DNA of 35,723 nucleotides from Bacteroidota bacterium (lineage in GTDB: Bacteria; Bacteroidota; Bacteroidia; NS11-12g; UBA9320): the NCBI GenBank assembly GCA_002746305.1, contig NVWV01000005.1, positions 272,444 to 308,166 of the forward strand, written 5' to 3'. Both the position numbers and the translations under genes were made by a program. Shown piece after piece: positions 31,114 through 35,723 of the stretch (the first letter of the stretch is position 1; each line of letters starts with the position of its first letter). Below the pieces are notes generated by a model. The model was not told the DNA's origin. It did no database searches and saw nothing but the letters and a program-made list of their open reading frames with translations.

Positions 31114-34100
31114 ATGAAAAAAACAATCTTCTTAATCTTAACATTATGCGTATTTTCTAAATTTTCATTTTCACAAGATTGTGGAACAAGTGATTCCATA
31201 GGAATCCCATCTTCTGATTTAATCTACTATGGTGCAAATGACTCCATTCAAAGTATAATTGATAACCTCAATTTAGACTCATTGCGTGATTTACACAAGA
31301 GTAACCTTAAGCTAAAAACTGGAACTCTTTTTGGCGGTGAAAACGGTTATGTTTATAATGTCCCAATACAGTTTTGGATTGTGACAAATGGGGGAGGTCA
31401 ATTTTCTGCAGATGCCTTTGAAATCACAAATAGTATTGTCCGTGATCTTAATTTTTGGATTGATGACTTAGATCTCCAATTTGATATTAAATTTTATAAG
31501 ATTGGATTAAGCAATATTGATGACTATTCTGAGTATTTTGATATAGGGGATGGTGAAAAAAATAGTGCTGAAGGGGATTTATGTGGAGACTATAAGAGAG
31601 AAGGTTGTTTGAATTTTTACGTACCCAATACCATCTCAAGAGATGGAACATTTGCGTGGGCAACCTTTCCAAAAGTGAATAAGAATTACTCTGTATTTTA
31701 TCCTTTACTAAAACCGGATAACACAAAGTTTAAATATCCAGCATCAGCAATGCATGAGATTGGCCATACCCTTTCTTTAAGTCATACACATGGCAAGCAA
31801 TTTCTTAGTGGGTCTCTAGAGGTTTGGAATGAAGGGAGATCGAACTGTTTCCAGGAAGCTGCGACCAGTGATAAAACCCAAGGACTTTTATGTCCTCATC
31901 CAGGTGGAAAGAAATCAGTTTGGAACGGTGATTTTATATATGACACAAAAGGTTCTCCAAAAATAAGTCTTCTAAATGGAGATGGTCCACAATGGAGTGC
32001 ACGAAGCGTTGATGCAGATGGAGATGGAAGGGCTGATTGTTTGACTTGTGATAGATATGTAGATAATTGGGACAAAAAATGGGATGATGATACTTGGAAG
32101 TATGTAATGGGATATGGTCCCAAAAGCTATAAAAAACTAATAACAGAAAAGCAAATGGCAGTAATGCTCTATTTATTAATTGAGGGGCAATATGGTAAAA
32201 GCAGTCTTCAAAAAACGAATAACCTTCTTAATCTTGATTATGTTGGTTTCGATATTTATGAACCCAATGAGTCCTTTACTGGTGTGCAATGGGAATCTCT
32301 TAGTGGAGCTTATGATTTATATGACTACAATCCTCTTGTGGTAACAAATGAGATGGATGAATTTATTCAGAATGGTCTATTACAAATTCAAAATACTTTT
32401 CATTTTGGTTATGACAACTCCCGAGATTCAAAAGTGGCGATAGCCTTGGACAACGAGGATTGTTTTAAGTTTAAGGTTGCGACTAGTTTTGCTACCTTAA
32501 ATACTATTAAAATATATACTTCTCCAAGCATCGGTTTTCATACAAATGCTGATACAGAAATCAGGGTTTATAAAGATGATGCATTGGGTAATATTTCTTT
32601 GATAGCATCTAATGATGATCATGCATCTGTTGAGCCAGGATTTTCTTATGTTGAGATATCCGGATTGGAGGATCTCAGGAGATATTATATTAGAGTGATA
32701 AATAAGACGACCGGCTTAGCCGTAGATGTTACCACGCATTATACACTAACAATAAGTGAGTGCAATCCGGTGGTAAAGTGGGCATATGGTTTGCAAGATA
32801 AAGATGGTGTTTATTCAGTAACAAATCATCAAATTCTTAGCGATGAATTAGCTGTAAATGGTCAAATAATAATAAAATCAGGTGGTAAACTTGAAATAAA
32901 CAATACAATTAAGTTTGTGCCAAATAATGTGCCTTCAATTGTTGTTGAAGCAGGTGGCCAACTAATAATAAATAGCAATGGTAAGCTCACAAACTTTGGA
33001 TGTTCTACGGACGATCTTTGGAGTGGCGTTCTCTTAGAAGGTAACCCTAATGCAAACCAATCACCGTTATCAAATCAAGGTGTTGTAAAGATGTTTGGTG
33101 GAGTGATAGAAAATGCGGAGAGTGCCATAAGTGTCGGTCGACCAATAAGAAGTATGTTCACTGTTGGTCAAACAGGAGGTACAATTTTTGCATATAACGC
33201 GACCTTTTTAAATAACAGGACTGATATTAGTATTGCCCCATATACTAGGCGATCCGCAGGAAGGATCGTACCCTATTATTCTGATTTCAAGGAATGTACT
33301 TTTAAGACAGATTTTAATGCGGCTCAAAATATTGGTTCAAGCCCACATATGCTTATTTCTGGTATAGACCAATTAAAAATTAGAGGGTGCACGTTTATTG
33401 ATGAGCGAAACCTTACAACACCGGAAAATGGAAGGGATGGAATTGTAGGTTACGGTTCATCAATAAGAGTAGAATGTTCTAGTATTACTAACCAAAATAC
33501 CTGTGGGTCGACAAGTACAAAAACAACATTTAATGGAATAAAGAGAGGAATTCATTTAGCAGGAAGAAACTTAAATACCGGAGGGATTGATCGACCAACA
33601 ACAATCAAATTTTCTGAGTTTAATTGTCATCAGGGGGTAGTTGTTAACGGGATTAATGAATTTCAACTTTACGGGAATACATTTTCAAACCCAGGAACAA
33701 GCACCTATTTTGATGCACCTGGGTTCTACACTAAATCTTTGGGTGCATACATTGACAATAGTTCAAACCTTCTGATTACTGAAAATGATTTCCAATCTGA
33801 TTTTCAACCAATGACCGGGGTCATTAGCCTCAATAGTTCGGCAGGGTTAGTCGTCAGAAATAATAAGGAAAGATTCAATGAAATATACAATAATGACTAT
33901 GCAAACATTGTAATTGCTAGTGACGCAATAGGCTGGAATAAACATGAAGACCCTAGACCTGAATATAAGGCTCTTGGATTGAAATATAAATGCAATACCT
34001 ACGACAATGATTGGACAGATCAGTATGTTTCCAAGGATGTATTGGTTCCTAATTTAGCCTCAGTTAAACTGGGGTTGTCGCAACAAGGGACTCTAACAGC

Positions 34101-35517
34101 CCCTGCCGGTAATGAGTTTGGATTAAATTATACTTCAGGCAGTGAATGGCATATTCAAAGTCAAAATACCTCGGTGTTCGAATATGTTTACCATCAAGGA
34201 AGCACGGGGACTCGTCTTGAACCTGCCATTATCAATCAAACAAACAACGGGGATTGGATAAATGTAGTTGAGGGTTTCACTGCTGTATCTTCAAGTTATT
34301 GTGATTCAAAACTACCTGAATTAGGTGTGCTAGTTGTGGTAGGAGCTAACGATCATAGTGAGGTTATTAATAAGAATAGTGATAGAAAGATGAAGACCAC
34401 TCAGTTAATAAATTTGACTGATGACGGGGATACAGACGATGTGATAAATCAAATTCTAACAGTAAATCCAGGGTCGGTTAATACCTTAGTTTTAGATTTA
34501 CAAACAATGTCTCCGTATATCTCTACTGTTTCACTAAACGAACTTGCTCAACAAGAAGATGAATTTACACATCAAAACATATTGGATATTTTGCTCCAAA
34601 ATCCACATAGTGGAAGGACCCAAAGTGTAGTTTCATCGTTATCAAATAGAAGTGATAGTTTCCCTCAAACGTATATTGACTCGATTATTAATAACGGTTT
34701 GAATTTTACATCTCGTGATACGCTTGTAGATGATGTATATGTTTCAACTTCAGATTACTTCAATGCACTACAAATGCTTCTGCACAGAGCTCTAAATGAC
34801 AGTACGGATCACTTTAATGAGGTCGTTAAACCTGTTTTAGAAGACGCGGATATACTTCATTATGAGTATGTTTTATCTAGTCTGTACGACCAAAGAGATG
34901 ATTTCGCTCAAGGAACAAGTGTACTTAATGATATTACAGTGGTGTATAATCTGAATCCAGATGAAATGGCTTATCACTCAGATTATGTGGGAGTAAGAAA
35001 CCTGTTGCATTCGATACATTTGGATAGCACAAATTTGTGGGAGTTAGACTCTACCACCATAGCTCAGCTTCAAGCATATGAAAATTATGAAAATGACATT
35101 GCATCAATGGTGTTGCCACTGCTGTTATTGAACGAAGCGACGACATATGACCCTAAAGTGTATTTTGATGATGGCACTGGAGGGCCAGCTATGAAAGCTC
35201 AAGATTCTGATGACAGATTGAGTATTGATGATAGAAAAGCAAGCTTAGAAAATAATCCTTCGTTTGATAAGGTTACAAGTGCAATGCATCTCTCACCTAA
35301 TCCAGCGAAAAACAAGGTTGAGATTTATTTTCAGTCTTTAAGCAAATGCTCGATTCAAATTTCTAACAGTCAAGGTCAAGTAATTCAAACTTTTACACCT
35401 TCAGATTTATCAGGGGAAATTTATTACGGAACCTCCCATATTAGAAATGGGACATACATAGTGACATTAAATTCTGACAGCGAGGTGATACAGAAAAGAC
35501 TTATCATTGCTAGGTAG
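31114..35517 (+). CDS. Secreted zinc metalloprotease-like protein with T9SS sorting domain
   Basis: This 1467-aa protein starts MKKTIFLILTLCVFSKFSFSQ, a signal peptide (a longer frame from 31093 is not needed). The metalloprotease region (about 25-350) has the zinc motif H214EIGHTLSLSH and a Met-turn YVMGYG (about 331-336), as in pappalysin/cytophagalysin-like M43 metzincins. It also has a Ca-binding-like loop DADGDGRADC. A PPC-like domain follows (about 430-560), then a long beta-helix-like region with IFAYNATFLNN- and NGINEFQLYGNTF-type turns (about 600-950). The final sorting domain (LSPNPAKNKVEIYF ... NGTYIVTLNSDSEVIQKRL, about 1392-1467) directs export through T9SS. A TATATTTG promoter-like element (31098-31105) precedes it. 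Substrate unknown. Confidence 0.85.
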   Translation: MKKTIFLILTLCVFSKFSFSQDCGTSDSIGIPSSDLIYYGANDSIQSIIDNLNLDSLRDLHKSNLKLKTGTLFGGENGYVYNVPIQFWIVTNGGGQFSADAFEITNSIVRDLNFWIDDLDLQFDIKFYKIGLSNIDDYSEYFDIGDGEKNSAEGDLCGDYKREGCLNFYVPNTISRDGTFAWATFPKVNKNYSVFYPLLKPDNTKFKYPASAMHEIGHTLSLSHTHGKQFLSGSLEVWNEGRSNCFQEAATSDKTQGLLCPHPGGKKSVWNGDFIYDTKGSPKISLLNGDGPQWSARSVDADGDGRADCLTCDRYVDNWDKKWDDDTWKYVMGYGPKSYKKLITEKQMAVMLYLLIEGQYGKSSLQKTNNLLNLDYVGFDIYEPNESFTGVQWESLSGAYDLYDYNPLVVTNEMDEFIQNGLLQIQNTFHFGYDNSRDSKVAIALDNEDCFKFKVATSFATLNTIKIYTSPSIGFHTNADTEIRVYKDDALGNISLIASNDDHASVEPGFSYVEISGLEDLRRYYIRVINKTTGLAVDVTTHYTLTISECNPVVKWAYGLQDKDGVYSVTNHQILSDELAVNGQIIIKSGGKLEINNTIKFVPNNVPSIVVEAGGQLIINSNGKLTNFGCSTDDLWSGVLLEGNPNANQSPLSNQGVVKMFGGVIENAESAISVGRPIRSMFTVGQTGGTIFAYNATFLNNRTDISIAPYTRRSAGRIVPYYSDFKECTFKTDFNAAQNIGSSPHMLISGIDQLKIRGCTFIDERNLTTPENGRDGIVGYGSSIRVECSSITNQNTCGSTSTKTTFNGIKRGIHLAGRNLNTGGIDRPTTIKFSEFNCHQGVVVNGINEFQLYGNTFSNPGTSTYFDAPGFYTKSLGAYIDNSSNLLITENDFQSDFQPMTGVISLNSSAGLVVRNNKERFNEIYNNDYANIVIASDAIGWNKHEDPRPEYKALGLKYKCNTYDNDWTDQYVSKDVLVPNLASVKLGLSQQGTLTAPAGNEFGLNYTSGSEWHIQSQNTSVFEYVYHQGSTGTRLEPAIINQTNNGDWINVVEGFTAVSSSYCDSKLPELGVLVVVGANDHSEVINKNSDRKMKTTQLINLTDDGDTDDVINQILTVNPGSVNTLVLDLQTMSPYISTVSLNELAQQEDEFTHQNILDILLQNPHSGRTQSVVSSLSNRSDSFPQTYIDSIINNGLNFTSRDTLVDDVYVSTSDYFNALQMLLHRALNDSTDHFNEVVKPVLEDADILHYEYVLSSLYDQRDDFAQGTSVLNDITVVYNLNPDEMAYHSDYVGVRNLLHSIHLDSTNLWELDSTTIAQLQAYENYENDIASMVLPLLLLNEATTYDPKVYFDDGTGGPAMKAQDSDDRLSIDDRKASLENNPSFDKVTSAMHLSPNPAKNKVEIYFQSLSKCSIQISNSQGQVIQTFTPSDLSGEIYYGTSHIRNGTYIVTLNSDSEVIQKRLIIAR

Positions 35518-35723
35518 ATGAAGCTTCGATATATACTTACACTTTTAATAAATCTAATTCTCATTTTGACATATGGTCAAGGCTCAGGTTTTAACTTTAT
35601 TGAGGGATGGACATCATCAAGTTCTTATCAAGTAGATGATTCTTTGTTAACTGTGTCAATAAGAAATGTTATTCCCGGTGCTGATGGCTCTGGAAGGCAT
35701 CGTGTACTTTTAACGAAGTCTAC
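35518..35723 (+). CDS. Start of an exported protein (truncated by window end)
   Basis: The ATG directly follows the stop of the metalloprotease gene (TAG-ATG), so the two are likely co-transcribed. The N-terminus MKLRYILTLLINLILILTYG is a signal peptide; the mature part begins QGSGFNFIEGWTSSSSYQV and stays open to the window end. Only 68 residues are visible. No domain can be named. Co-transcription with a T9SS protein suggests another secreted or surface protein. Confidence 0.75.
   Translation, partial: MKLRYILTLLINLILILTYGQGSGFNFIEGWTSSSSYQVDDSLLTVSIRNVIPGADGSGRHRVLLTKS

Noticed and set aside
1..35723. CRISPR arrays, rRNA genes, full tRNAs, phage structural genes, known riboswitches
   Set aside because: Looked for and not seen; the only short phased repeats are the 11-bp tandem pairs and triple described above, and the only tRNA sequence is the displaced half.

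Overview
The window looks like a piece of a chromosome from the phylum Bacteroidota, probably Flavobacteriales-like. It is AT-rich, it encodes two proteins with type IX secretion (T9SS) C-terminal sorting domains, a LytTR/Reg_prop two-component pair and a fused alpha-beta 2-oxoacid dehydrogenase E1, and several genes have TAnnTTTG-type -7 promoter elements. The genus cannot be named from the sequence. Position 1 starts with a run of nine C, which may be a contig edge.

Left part (1-4222): a small integrative element transcribed leftward. It encodes a tyrosine integrase, an unknown 398-aa protein, an excisionase-like HTH protein and a rolling-circle (HUH) Rep protein. It ends in a displaced 3' half of tRNA-Val(UAC), followed by that tRNA's own terminator. 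The 11-bp tandem repeats beside int indicate that int starts at GTG 3999, well inside the longest possible reading frame.

Middle accessory part (about 4225-14040): leftward genes separated by three sites built like integron attC sites: R-box, short spacer, L-box, variable stem, then the inverse. These fit a cassette array without an integron integrase. Its cargo is a DUF4262 lipoprotein, a decayed lipoprotein with an EF-hand-like loop, an AraC regulator with a medium-chain oxidoreductase, and a DUF4375/MORN-type repeat protein. Further right are an XRE regulator, a small unknown protein, a methyltransferase, a beta-propeller lipoprotein, a DUF1330 protein and a second AraC regulator. Two diverged copies of a roughly 200-bp repeat each carry a 35-codon ORF of identical length and related sequence. 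This may be an undescribed small gene family. A 41-bp piece of the same repeat recurs at the end of the first core gene (14004-14044).

Core part (14040-30762): an outer-membrane protein with thrombospondin-type-3 repeats, dtd, nadK, a BamA-like protein, a CBS protein, a trpG/pabA glutamine amidotransferase, the E1 fusion, feoA-feoB, the LytTR regulator with its Reg_prop sensor kinase, a small T9SS protein, a TonB-type protein and an acyl-CoA thioesterase.

Right end (30772-35723): only the C-terminal part of a comM/yifB gene remains. It stops where a large secreted metalloprotease with a T9SS domain begins on the opposite strand, followed directly by the start of another exported protein that runs off the window.
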